Assembly (NCBI GenBank): GCA_030430565.1
Contig: JAUIKS010000016.1
Location: 219,358 to 283,357 of the forward strand
Reading direction: 5' to 3'
Length of the DNA stretch: 64,000 nt
From: Polyangia bacterium
GTDB lineage: Bacteria; Myxococcota_A; Polyangia; Nannocystales; Nannocystaceae
The notes beneath the pieces are model-generated. The model did no database searches, was not told the origin of the DNA, and saw only the letters and a list, made by a program, of their open reading frames with translations. Position numbers and translations under genes: made by a program. The stretch's first letter is position 1; every line of letters starts with the position of its first letter. Below are positions 17,960 through 27,207 of the stretch, piece by piece.

Positions 17960-18090
17960 CGGCTTACAGCCTGAACTCCCGGAGCAACCTGACCAGCTCC
18001 TCTCCTTGAATCGCCGAATCCATTTGTAGGCGGCCTTGCGACTTATCCCGAACTCGCTTGAGAGCGCCGAGATGTTCGCAATTGGCTCGG
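17960..18090 (-). pseudogene. Transposase N-terminal HTH fossil (IS481/IS3-like)
   Basis: The reverse strand reads IANISALSSEFGISRK then AAYKWIRRFKERSWSG, a helix-turn-helix like the start of IS481/IS3-type transposases (reFGISRkTaYKWlrRyrE). A TAA sits just upstream in frame. No catalytic DDE domain follows before the island edge. It is a remnant, indicating past IS activity at the left end of island 1. The rest of 17776-18217 shows no other coding signal. Confidence 0.6.
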
Positions 18091-18217
18091 CGTTTTAGGG
18101 CGCGGCTGCTCGGATACCTCGATCGACACTCCAGACCTAGCGACTTCGCACGGGCCTCGTCGCGTTGGATGGCGTCCTTGACGTTTCTCTCGAGCCTGTG
18201 GCTGGTATCACCGACGC

Positions 18218-18697
18218 CTAGCACGGGTCGCCACCCGTAGAGCCGCCTGTAGAGCCACTTGTAGAGCCGCTCGTAGAGCCTCCTGTCGTACCCGAGTACT
18301 CGCACGACCCGAGGCTCATCACCTCCCATGTCTTTTCACAATCCGAGAGTTCATCGGAGGCTGCTTCATGTCTTGATTTACACTCGAGAATGCACTCCGC
18401 CACCGCACTCAATTCTGAAGCGTTGTCGGGAACGCAAACCTGAAAATCTTCAGCGACTACCTTTACGGTCTCACATGCAAACTCTTCATCCGATGGCGCG
18501 GCTTGAAGGACGTAGTAGTAATTGCCGCCAGCGTTGACGCATTGGTACTGATCAGGCTCCCCATCACCGCCAGCGGTCGTCATCGCCTCGTCATCCCCAC
18601 AAGAAAGGAGGCCCGCACAGAGTAATGTCGTGGGCAAGAGACACAGGAGCCAGCGTGGTCTCCTAACTGTATAATCATTGGAACGTCGTGCCTTCAT
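18218..18697 (-). CDS. Lipoprotein with GSTSG repeat tail
   Basis: 159 residues. Signal peptide MKARRSNDYTVRRPRWLL, lipobox LLSC near residue 33, and acidic linker. A folded middle contains at least seven cysteines (e.g. YQCVNAGG, FACETV, VAECILECKSR). The C-terminal Gly/Ser/Thr repeat ends GGDPC and is encoded by 12-bp tandem repeats visible at 18230-18285. Function unknown. It is divergent from the CLCA-like gene, with a 276-bp AT-rich spacer between them. Confidence 0.75.
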   Translation of the reverse strand: MKARRSNDYTVRRPRWLLCLLPTTLLCAGLLSCGDDEAMTTAGGDGEPDQYQCVNAGGNYYYVLQAAPSDEEFACETVKVVAEDFQVCVPDNASELSAVAECILECKSRHEAASDELSDCEKTWEVMSLGSCEYSGTTGGSTSGSTSGSTGGSTGGDPC

Positions 18698-18973
18698 CTT
18701 TACCTCGTGATCGACCGACTCAGAACCTAGCTACATTTTCAACCGCAGGCAAGCATGCGCCAAATGGGCATAAGATCTAAGTGGTGCACGTGAGTTTTCT
18801 TGCGGTTATACATGCTCGTATTCGCGCCATCGGTCTCTTCATAAACAAACTGCTACGACTCAAGCCGAGTCATCAAACTTCGACGCGGAAGCCTTAAAGA
18901 TTCTTCCGGCGCAAGGCACAGAACGCTCGATTATATCCCTTGTGCAAAGCGCGCTGGCGTATAACATCTCTGC

Positions 18974-21900
18974 ATGGCCAAGGTGAACCGGCTCGCATTC
19001 TTCGGATTTGTCGCATTGGCGACTTTCGTGCCCGGCTCTGCCTACGCCGGTGACGTCAGCCCAAATACCAGAAATGTAACGGTCGACGCTTTCCTCTCGT
19101 ACCCAACGACACAAGATGAGCGCGAACGACTTCAAAAAACGCTTTGGCAAGCGTCCGTCTTCCTCTGCGACATCACCGATGGCGGCGTCATTATCGACAC
19201 GGTCCGTTTCCGGACGAACCCTACAGATCAACCAGCCTCCGATATCTGGATTCTACCTGCGGGCCTCATCGGTCGGCCAAGCTGTTCAGGGGGGCCGCTA
19301 GACTCTGGCAACGACCTTCACTGCATCCTCGCCCATGACAACTCGTCGTTGACGTACGCGCACGAACTCTCGCATCTCCTCTTTGGGCTCGTCGATCAGT
19401 ATGATGAACAGCGCCGTTTCAATCAAGCTCGCGGGATCGGGATCGGCATCGATTTTCCGGACGCATTTAACGACTCAATAATGCAGAGCGGCGGCCGTAA
19501 CGTCCGATGCCAATCTTCCCTAGTTGCGAATACCGCCCCGCAGCTCTGCATAACCAGCGCTGACTGTCCCACGAACGCGATGGTCCCCGTCAACGACTGC
19601 ATATGGCCAGATCCCCTCACGAACCCTGTTGCCGACGCGATCGGTACAGAGCTCAGCACGCCGGGCAATGTTGACGCCCTCTACGGTGATAACACCTGCC
19701 CAACAGAGCGTCTCAGCGACGGTGGAACTCTCGTGATCGCGGCCCACCTCCCTGGGCCAACGACATCATGCAGCGCAATGAACCCCTGCGCGGATGCGAC
19801 GCAAACTTGCCTGCCAGCTGGATTCTGCAGTCGAGATATTCCAGCGGACATCGGGTCGGGCGCAACAATCCAGGAAGTAGAAGATAGCGCTGACTGGAAG
19901 GTTATCCTCCCTAATCAGCCGGGAGTCGTGATGGCGGACGGCCGTACTATCGGGGACCGCGCGCGCTTTGGAGTGCTCGACGATAGCCAACGAGAAATTT
20001 CCACCTTGCACGAGGGGGCGGAGCACTACATAAGCGTCGTCGCCGACCAACTCTCCTCGACAGAGTGGCAGTTTTATATCGGTATGAACGCCGGAGACTT
20101 CGGAGGCGGTGATGACGAGTTCCGTATAATTGAAGAATTCACGATCGAGTTCGACAACGCGGGGACCTGCTCGGATCCGCTCAACCCGGCATCATGCACC
20201 AATACGCTCTCGCCGATCATCTCAGTGGACAACCTCTCCTACCAAGACTGGCTGAACACAAACCCCACCGTTGACATCATAGGCCTCAAGACGGGAGAGA
20301 ACACAACCACTGACATCTCGATGGCGCTGTCGCTCGAGCACGTCTACGACAGCTCGTACATCTACCCTGCTGTCCGTTGTGATCCGAACACGCCGATGTG
20401 CCCGGGTGCGACCCAAACATGCGACGCGAGCCTTATTCCAGGCAACCCGCTGGGCCTCTGCTCTGTTCCAACGTGCGTCGCAGATTCGGACTGTGCCGGC
20501 CTCCGTGGCCCCGGTGGTGTGGGTGTAAACAGTGGCCTGGTCTGCCGGGCGGGAGAGTGCAAGCGCTACCTGTCGGCACACCTGCCAGGCGTTTCGTCAG
20601 CTGGCGACGAGGACGATGACGTCGGGATCTACGTTAACTTCAACGGACAAAAAGCGCATCAGATCGGTTATCTTGATTGGTTCGACCCGATGAACGAGGA
20701 TTACAACCGCTGCCTTGAGCTGTGGAACTCAAGCACCCAGCGGTGGGAGGGATCCGACGCGAGACGATCTGTTGGGGCCAACCAAGAGCTTATGAACCCC
20801 GATCCCCTCGACATAATTCTCGACGATTGGGGGCGTGCGCATTATCGAGCAGACATTCCTTACGATATCACGACCGTCTTTCCTTGGACGAACGCGAGCT
20901 ACCCCGTGGTCGCTCCGATTCCGGATCCGGATATGTCCTGCTTCGCCGAGCCAAACTGGCAGCTCATCGGGGGCGTTGAACAAGTCGCGCTCGTGATCGA
21001 CCGCTCGCAGAGCATGACGGCGGAGCAGGATTACCTGGGTACCAAGCGAAGGCGAATGGAGTGGGCCAAGAACGGCTCGAAAACGGTCACCGACCTGTGG
21101 AAGGACTCCACGATCGAGGTTGGCCTTTACCAGTATAACGACACAGTCCAGCAGTTGCTCGCGCCAAACGGGTATCAGCCGATCTCAACCATGATGACCC
21201 CTGGCGCTCACCTCAAGGCTGACGTCGACGACGAAATCGACGGCATTGTACCAGGCGGTCTTACCTCGCTCTCCACGACGCTCAGCACGATCTGCGACGA
21301 TCTTGACAACGAGCAGGGACCGACCGGCGGCCCGACGCAGGCTGTCGTGATCGTCTCGGACGGTGTCGAGACGGTCTGGGATGAGCTGGATGACATGAAT
21401 ATGCCTCAGACCTCTGAGCAGGCGATCGACGCGGCGTTGGCTTGTCTCAAGACCAATAATAGGCCCGTATACACGCTGCCAGTTGGTCCAAACCTCGAGA
21501 TGGGCGAGTTCTTCGCGCCGATCTCGGGAGCATCAGGCGGCATGATGTTCCCGGCGCCTGACGAGGATCAAGTGATTCCCCAGATCGCGGAACTCTACGC
21601 TCGACATCGTAGCGAAGCGGTGATTCGCGCGCGGACGGTCGTCGCGGCGCGCGGTGAGCACGTCATCCCCACCTCTCACGGGGTAGGTGGGCTTGGATTG
21701 CAGAGCGAGGCGCCCCTGCCCAAGGTTGATGTCGTCTCTTTCCCCCTCGAAGCGGGCGCAGAGCGATTGAACGTGACGATTTCGGCGCGTGATCAGGTCG
21801 ATCCTCTTTGGAACCCCGGCTTCGTGCTCCGCGGCCCCGACGGGCTCGTGGTTGAGGAAACGGATGTCGCGGTCTCATCCACGCCGCTCTCCCGCGTCAT

Positions 21901-23443
21901 TCGCGTCATGGAGCCGTCGGCAGGTGACTGGTCGCTAGAGTTCTCGGCGAAGGGGCTCTACGACCAAAAGGGCTATGTCGTAGTGCACGCAGAGAACCCG
22001 CTCCCCGACTGTACAGTCTCCACGTCTAGGGCGGTCGTCACTCACACAAAGCCGTTCCCGACGCCCGTCGAGATTTCCGTCCGAGGCTACTACGGGAACC
22101 GGCTAGGGCACGGGGCGAAGTATCAAGCGTACGTTGAGCGCCCGGATGGATCGAGGATTGATGTTCCGCTCGAGCTAGACGCTGACATGATGCAGGCGAA
22201 GGGGACATTCGTGGAGCCCAACGGACCTGGCTATTATCGAGTCGTCGCCGAGTGCCGCTCCGATGAAGAGACCCACTTCCACCCCGGCGAATGGTCGACC
22301 CTAGAGTCCATTCGCGCGCAGGGGAGGCCCCCAAAATTTGTGCGACAAGCCGCGACGAGCTTCGTCGTCACAGATCTTGACCTCACGTCTGCGCCCGATA
22401 AGGACTGCGACGGCGACGGTCTGTCCGATTCCGTCGAGGGGTTCGATGATACAGACGGCGACGGGATCCCGAACGCCTGTGACCTTGACTCGGATAACGA
22501 CGAAATCCCGGACAGTGATGACCACGGCCCTGACGGCGCTCCCACCGATGACCCCGATGGCGACGGGCGTCCCTGCTACCTTGACCGTGATTGTGACGGC
22601 GACGGCAGCGTTGACGGTGCGGACTCCGATCCTACAACTCCAGACTGCAGCGTCGATCGTTCGCCGCCGGTTATTTCCGTCACCGACATCGAAACTTCGA
22701 TCTGTGATTCACAGGAGCGCCGAGTTCACCTTGACACGCCAACCATCACCGACATTTGCGGCGATGACGCCGGCCGCGTGGTTGAGGCCGATATTGTGGC
22801 TATCAACGGCGAGAAGCTCGCGTTTCCAGTCGCCATTGACGTTGATGATCCGATTATTGCCGCTCCGCTCGGCGTCTCGAGCGTTCGCTGGCGCGCGACC
22901 GACAACGAAGGCAACGTGGGCGTCGCGTATCAAACGATCACGGTCGGAGAGACCACGTGTGAGGACACCACGAGGCTCGTACTCGAAGATGAGCACGCCG
23001 AACTCGCCGTCGGCACCGCAGGCGCAGATCTCGTCCTCGGTTCAACCTCTCACGACACTGTGGTCTGTGGATCCGGAGGAGACAAGGCCTTCGGCGACGA
23101 GGGCTTCGACTATCTCGACGGAGGCTCGGGCGCTGATTACCTCGTCGGCGGAGCAGGGGATGACATCCTCATCGGCGGCGAGGGGGACGACCGACTCGTG
23201 CCAGGGGCCGGCGGTGACGCGGTCTTCGCTGGGCCCGGCGACGACACCGTCGTAGTCCGGCACGCGTGTGAGTATGCGCCGGGCGAACTCCTCGAGGGCG
23301 GCGAGGGCTTCGACACGCTCATCACACCCATCCCGGTTGAGGAGCTCGAGGCGCGAATGATCGAGGTCGTGGACTTTGAGTCGATCATCGTTCGGGAATC
23401 AACGGACGCGCAGCTCTCGAGCTGTGGAGGAGGGCTGCGATAA
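18974..23443 (+). CDS. Secreted CLCA-like metalloprotease/VWA protein with TSP3 and RTX repeats
   Basis: 1489 residues, signal peptide ending SAYA-GD near residue 25. YAHELSHLLFGLVDQYDE contains HExxHxxxGxxD (H130, E131, H134, D141). This is the zinc site of the CLCA family (HExxHxxxGxxDE), and, as in CLCA, a von Willebrand A domain follows (VALVIDRSQSM; MIDAS D676, S678, S680). Cys-rich CNPC/CADSDC-type motifs lie between the two. Further on come calcium-binding thrombospondin type 3 repeats (about 1136-1226, DCDGDGLSD) and RTX-like nonapeptides (about 1347-1427, GGAGDDILIGGEGDD). It is probably a secreted, calcium-dependent, possibly self-cleaving protease or adhesin. No Shine-Dalgarno precedes the ATG, but TATAAC at 18960 would suit a leaderless transcript. 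Confidence 0.88.
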   Translation: MAKVNRLAFFGFVALATFVPGSAYAGDVSPNTRNVTVDAFLSYPTTQDERERLQKTLWQASVFLCDITDGGVIIDTVRFRTNPTDQPASDIWILPAGLIGRPSCSGGPLDSGNDLHCILAHDNSSLTYAHELSHLLFGLVDQYDEQRRFNQARGIGIGIDFPDAFNDSIMQSGGRNVRCQSSLVANTAPQLCITSADCPTNAMVPVNDCIWPDPLTNPVADAIGTELSTPGNVDALYGDNTCPTERLSDGGTLVIAAHLPGPTTSCSAMNPCADATQTCLPAGFCSRDIPADIGSGATIQEVEDSADWKVILPNQPGVVMADGRTIGDRARFGVLDDSQREISTLHEGAEHYISVVADQLSSTEWQFYIGMNAGDFGGGDDEFRIIEEFTIEFDNAGTCSDPLNPASCTNTLSPIISVDNLSYQDWLNTNPTVDIIGLKTGENTTTDISMALSLEHVYDSSYIYPAVRCDPNTPMCPGATQTCDASLIPGNPLGLCSVPTCVADSDCAGLRGPGGVGVNSGLVCRAGECKRYLSAHLPGVSSAGDEDDDVGIYVNFNGQKAHQIGYLDWFDPMNEDYNRCLELWNSSTQRWEGSDARRSVGANQELMNPDPLDIILDDWGRAHYRADIPYDITTVFPWTNASYPVVAPIPDPDMSCFAEPNWQLIGGVEQVALVIDRSQSMTAEQDYLGTKRRRMEWAKNGSKTVTDLWKDSTIEVGLYQYNDTVQQLLAPNGYQPISTMMTPGAHLKADVDDEIDGIVPGGLTSLSTTLSTICDDLDNEQGPTGGPTQAVVIVSDGVETVWDELDDMNMPQTSEQAIDAALACLKTNNRPVYTLPVGPNLEMGEFFAPISGASGGMMFPAPDEDQVIPQIAELYARHRSEAVIRARTVVAARGEHVIPTSHGVGGLGLQSEAPLPKVDVVSFPLEAGAERLNVTISARDQVDPLWNPGFVLRGPDGLVVEETDVAVSSTPLSRVIRVMEPSAGDWSLEFSAKGLYDQKGYVVVHAENPLPDCTVSTSRAVVTHTKPFPTPVEISVRGYYGNRLGHGAKYQAYVERPDGSRIDVPLELDADMMQAKGTFVEPNGPGYYRVVAECRSDEETHFHPGEWSTLESIRAQGRPPKFVRQAATSFVVTDLDLTSAPDKDCDGDGLSDSVEGFDDTDGDGIPNACDLDSDNDEIPDSDDHGPDGAPTDDPDGDGRPCYLDRDCDGDGSVDGADSDPTTPDCSVDRSPPVISVTDIETSICDSQERRVHLDTPTITDICGDDAGRVVEADIVAINGEKLAFPVAIDVDDPIIAAPLGVSSVRWRATDNEGNVGVAYQTITVGETTCEDTTRLVLEDEHAELAVGTAGADLVLGSTSHDTVVCGSGGDKAFGDEGFDYLDGGSGADYLVGGAGDDILIGGEGDDRLVPGAGGDAVFAGPGDDTVVVRHACEYAPGELLEGGEGFDTLITPIPVEELEARMIEVVDFESIIVRESTDAQLSSCGGGLR

Positions 23444-23799
23444 TGCCACGACGGTCAAGGCTCTCGCGCTCATTTGCTCTCGTGCTTCTAGCGACCAACG
23501 CCTGCTCAGGCACAACTCCTCTAGACGAGGAGTCTCCCCCCACGACCGCCGAATCTCCGGCCCGCTACGCGACTCATTCCGAACGCCAACCACCGCGTGA
23601 CGAGACAATCGACGCTCGGGCGGCCCAGCGAACGGCGCTGCAGCTTCGCCGAGACCAGCTTGAGCGGCTACGCCTTCATCGCGCCCGAGTCGAGCGCAAC
23701 GGCGGATCCGCGAAGGAGCTCGAGGAACTACGAGAGCGCGAGCGCTTGACGCTCGAGGCCATCGCCGCCGAGCGCGCTCGAGCGCCCCGAGAACCATAG
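23443..23799 (+). CDS. Small coiled-coil lipoprotein coupled to the CLCA-like gene
   Basis: 118 residues. Its ATG overlaps the upstream stop (TAATG), so translation is coupled. Signal peptide MPRRSRLSRSFALVLLATNAC, with lipidation Cys near residue 21. The rest is a charged helix rich in Arg/Glu (e.g. LRRDQLERLRLHRARVE, KELEELRERERLTLEA) likely to form a coiled coil. It may tether or chaperone the large secreted protein, as inferred from coupling only. Confidence 0.75.
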   Translation: MPRRSRLSRSFALVLLATNACSGTTPLDEESPPTTAESPARYATHSERQPPRDETIDARAAQRTALQLRRDQLERLRLHRARVERNGGSAKELEELRERERLTLEAIAAERARAPREP

Positions 23800-23820
23800 C
23801 TTCGACGCACAGAAGCTCGG

Positions 23821-26091
23821 TCAAAAATCTACGCGCAACCCGAGGAGCGGCAAGATCGGGAGCCCCGTGTTTGCGACGGTCGCGCTGAGATCCGAGTTGT
23901 AGATGTAAGTCTCAGGATTTTGATAATTGTAGATATTCTGGATGTCGAGATACGCTGAGATCGTGCAGCAGCTCCGCACCCACATTTTCTCAACACGGAC
24001 ATCGAGTTGATGAAAGCTGCGCGTCCTCGCGGAATTAGGCGGACCAAACAACGGAATCGTGCCGTCGAGATCATAGACGACACCGGTGACCGGCGTGTAC
24101 GGGTTCCCCGAAGTGAGTCGAAAGCGCGCGCCGATTCGCCACCGCTTCGGCAGTAAATAGCTCGCGGCGGCGTGAAAGTTGTGACGCTGATCAAAATCAG
24201 CCGGGATTCGATACGGTTTGGATGACGGCGTGTCGCGCACGTCAAGCACAGCAGCAGAGAGCGCGTAGCTAACCCACGCGGAGAGCCGCCGGGACGCGTT
24301 GATCTTGACGGAGAGCTCCGCGCCTCCGCCGAGCGCGCGCGCCTCGTAGGCGTCAGGCACGGGAGAGGTAACGCTGCGGTATCGCGGCTGTATACGGAGA
24401 AATGGCGTTATCGCCGCGGATATACGGTCGTCAGAGAATCGAGCGCCTGCGCTGAGCTGGGTCGCCTGTAGCACCTCGAGCGTCGCGGGGTCGGGCGCGT
24501 AGGAGGTCGTCGGATAGAAGTACCGTCGAAGCTGCGGCGAGATCACGATGACGCCGTCGTTTACCGCGTAGCTGGACGAGAAGAGCGAAGCTGTAGCGCG
24601 GTCCGCAGCGACAAATCGCTGGGAGGCCAAGCCGGCCGCCGCGAAGACGCTCCAGCGCTCGCGCGACCATTCAACGCGCGCGCGCGGATCCACGACGAAG
24701 CGCGCTCGGTCGCCGATCGCGTAGACGTTCGCGCGTGCCTCGGGAACGACGCGGAATCCTCGATGTTGGACGGGCAAGCTCATGTAGAGCCCGCCCCATA
24801 GCTCGGTCCCCTGGACTTCCGCGCCGCCTTCGGTTTTGTACTGGAGTACTGAGAGTTCTGATCCAAAGGTGAGCGTCGCCGCCCGCGCGTACCGATAGGA
24901 TGCCTCGGACCTCAGAAGGCCTACAACGTCCCGGCGACGATCGGAGAGCTCGGCGGACGGACGAGACGTCGAGTAGAGGTCCAATCGAGCGCTCGGCGCG
25001 AACAGGAACCGCCACCGTTGCGCGCGCGCGCGCAGCTCGACATCGAGGCGATGGAAGCCAGTCGCCATCGTGAACCGGGGACGCGTCTGCGCGTTGACAA
25101 CAACTTCCTCTGAGTCGCTGAGTCGATCCCCCGCGCCGAACCAGCGCACCACGAGGGTTCCAGGCGCACGAAGCGGATATTCAAAGGCTGTCAGGTAGTC
25201 AAAGTAGCGAGGGATCAAGACGCTCGAGTTCGATGAATTCGCTAGCACGCTCAGCGGCGCGTCGAGCAATCCGCGTCGCGCGTTGAGCACGAATCGCCCC
25301 TTTTTTACGGGGACCGAGATCGCGCCGCTCGCTTGGTGAAGGCCGAGCTCCGCGTGACCGTGTGTGTTGCTCCCCACGCTCCTCCGCGGCTCGAGCAAGA
25401 CGACACCGCCTGTCGCGTTGCCGAAGCGAGCGGGGACGTTCCCCGGGAGCAACGTAACGCCACCGATGGCGTCGCTCGGGATCGTGCTCGAGATACCCAC
25501 GTAGTGAAAGGCGTGGGGAATCGAGTGCACCCCGAAGTAGGTCTGTGTTTGGTCCGGTGAGGCACCGCGGATAACGAGGAGCCCAAGCCCGCCCGGCGGG
25601 CGGGCGACGCTCGGGTAGATCTGCAGCGCCCGCAGGGGGTCGCCCAAGGCGCCAGGGACCATCCGCGCCTCCTCCTGGGAGAGCGAATAGCTACGACTCC
25701 CTGGAGTGGATGACGCCGCTACGACTGTGCGAAACTCGTTAACCTCATCGGGCTCTAAGTCGATCGGGGCGAGACGAGCGCGCTTGAGCTCCGTGGCCGC
25801 GTCATATCGAACGAACCCGGGGCACACGACGACGACACGAATGAACCCCTCCGCTCCCTCGCCAGGTAATTGGAACAAGCCCTGATCATCCGTCGTCGTC
25901 TGCGAACTCTGCTCACCGTGGGTGATGATGACCGTCGCGCCGGCGACCGGCTCCCGTGTGCCTCGCGCACGAACGAAGCCGAGGATGTAGGGCTGCGGCT
26001 TGTCGTCTCCGGCAACACGAGTCACACGCGGCGTCTCATCGACTCCTCCCGCGAGCAAGAGCGTAGCGACCATGGCGTTTATGGCGATCAA
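23821..26091 (-). CDS. TonB-dependent receptor with carboxypeptidase-like N-terminal domain; apparent 5' frameshift
   Basis: About 750 residues. The N-terminal CarboxypepD-regulatory-like domain (ILGFVRARGTREPVAGATV) is followed by a plug (ALQIYPSVARPPG, LLVIRGASPDQTQTYF) and a beta-barrel. The barrel has a C-terminal outer-membrane signature ending in Phe and a late barrel block FRLTSGNPYTPVTG. The open frame starts at a TTG (26091) or ATG (26073) without a charged n-region. One base out of frame, an ATG at 26131 encodes MKRTKSTNNRRFAL and overlaps the upstream stop (ATGA). Removing one base near 26090 would give MKRTKSTNNRRFAL joined to IAINAMVATLLLAGG, a normal signal peptide. The gene is therefore probably frameshifted or mis-sequenced. 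It is the third gene of the RCC1 operon. Confidence 0.85.
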   Translation of the reverse strand: MIAINAMVATLLLAGGVDETPRVTRVAGDDKPQPYILGFVRARGTREPVAGATVIITHGEQSSQTTTDDQGLFQLPGEGAEGFIRVVVVCPGFVRYDAATELKRARLAPIDLEPDEVNEFRTVVAASSTPGSRSYSLSQEEARMVPGALGDPLRALQIYPSVARPPGGLGLLVIRGASPDQTQTYFGVHSIPHAFHYVGISSTIPSDAIGGVTLLPGNVPARFGNATGGVVLLEPRRSVGSNTHGHAELGLHQASGAISVPVKKGRFVLNARRGLLDAPLSVLANSSNSSVLIPRYFDYLTAFEYPLRAPGTLVVRWFGAGDRLSDSEEVVVNAQTRPRFTMATGFHRLDVELRARAQRWRFLFAPSARLDLYSTSRPSAELSDRRRDVVGLLRSEASYRYARAATLTFGSELSVLQYKTEGGAEVQGTELWGGLYMSLPVQHRGFRVVPEARANVYAIGDRARFVVDPRARVEWSRERWSVFAAAGLASQRFVAADRATASLFSSSYAVNDGVIVISPQLRRYFYPTTSYAPDPATLEVLQATQLSAGARFSDDRISAAITPFLRIQPRYRSVTSPVPDAYEARALGGGAELSVKINASRRLSAWVSYALSAAVLDVRDTPSSKPYRIPADFDQRHNFHAAASYLLPKRWRIGARFRLTSGNPYTPVTGVVYDLDGTIPLFGPPNSARTRSFHQLDVRVEKMWVRSCCTISAYLDIQNIYNYQNPETYIYNSDLSATVANTGLPILPLLGLRVDF

Positions 26092-26127
26092 GCGCGAACC
26101 TGCGATTGTTCGTAGACTTCGTGCGCT

Positions 26128-27207
26128 TCATGAAGAGTTGATCGCCAACGACGCGACAGCGACGCCGCCTCGGCCGTCGCCAGCGACAGCGTACAATACG
26201 TAGTCCCCGCTCTCCAAAACCGTAAACTCGATCTCGAGACCGTTGCTCGAGGACTCGAACGCGCTCAGCGCTTCGCTTGAGAGCCACTCGACCGAGATTC
26301 GCTCGCTAGCGCGTGAGAACCGAGCCGCTCCGTCCTCATCACTCACGACGAAATACTCCTGCTCATCGAACGCGCGCATGGTGGTGCCGATTCGTACCCG
26401 CTCACCGACCGAGGCGGTCACGTGAAGGTTCTCGTCACCATGCGATGTATCGAGAACGAGGGAGTCGTTTACAAATACAGACCACGACGCGAATTCTGGA
26501 TGGGCGTTGGGCTCTTGGCGGCGAGGTGGAATTGCGACCTCCTCCGACGGGACTTGGACCGGGAGCTCGTTGGCCTCAAAGACTTCGACCAGCGGCCACT
26601 CCGGACCGATGATCGTCTGGACGGACGCGTAGACGCAGTCTCTTTGTGATGCGTCACCAGGGCCTTCGAGAAGCCGCACGCAAGCCTCCGCGTCCACCGC
26701 GTCGCTCATTCCCGCGATCATGAACAGCGGGTTGTTCGCGTTCCTCACGCGCTCCAGCTCGGGCCCGGTTCCAACCACACACCCTGGGTCGTGCGTGTAG
26801 GAAGTGAATCCGGCGGACGTGACGCTCGTTTCGCATGGGGCGAGCTCCTCAATAGTCCGAACCGTATCAAGGCAGGATAACTCAGGATCACACGCGATCC
26901 AGACCGCGTTCAGCCGATCGAGCGCCAAGGGTTCGGTCTCGTCGACAATTACCGGCGTGAGACGAACAACGTCGCCAATGCTAGCCTCCTCCTGCTCTTG
27001 TTCAGGTCGAAGCCCCACGATCATGTCCGCGTATGGGCCCCGCGCGATCACGACTGGCCTGATAGCGATCAAACGCGCGCCGTGAATTATCTCGAGCGGC
27101 GCGGGGCCAGGGTTGAGTAATTGGCACGAAAAAAGCGCGCTTGAGAGAACTCCGACAGCGTAAACACGTGTTTGGTGTTTTACGCGTGAACAGAAGATTC
27201 TCGTCAC
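26128..27207 (-). CDS. Lipoprotein of unknown function in the RCC1-TonB operon
   Basis: About 359 residues from the GTG at 27207, which overlaps the upstream stop (GTGA); a GTG at 27213 is also in frame. Signal peptide to lipobox ALFSC near residue 28. The body is beta-rich with several cysteines. Its last ~90 residues look like an Ig/cadherin-type module (VRIGTTMRAFDEQEYFVV, YVLYAVAGDGRGGVAVAS). Its stop overlaps the presumed original start of the receptor gene (ATGA). The strict overlaps suggest an outer-membrane complex: RCC1 lipoprotein, this protein and the receptor. Confidence 0.78.
   Translation of the reverse strand: MTRIFCSRVKHQTRVYAVGVLSSALFSCQLLNPGPAPLEIIHGARLIAIRPVVIARGPYADMIVGLRPEQEQEEASIGDVVRLTPVIVDETEPLALDRLNAVWIACDPELSCLDTVRTIEELAPCETSVTSAGFTSYTHDPGCVVGTGPELERVRNANNPLFMIAGMSDAVDAEACVRLLEGPGDASQRDCVYASVQTIIGPEWPLVEVFEANELPVQVPSEEVAIPPRRQEPNAHPEFASWSVFVNDSLVLDTSHGDENLHVTASVGERVRIGTTMRAFDEQEYFVVSDEDGAARFSRASERISVEWLSSEALSAFESSSNGLEIEFTVLESGDYVLYAVAGDGRGGVAVASLAINSS

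Noticed and set aside
18230..18285. Short regular repeats that might be a CRISPR array
   Set aside because: 12-bp in-frame repeats encoding the GSTSG tail of a lipoprotein; no spacers, no cas genes.
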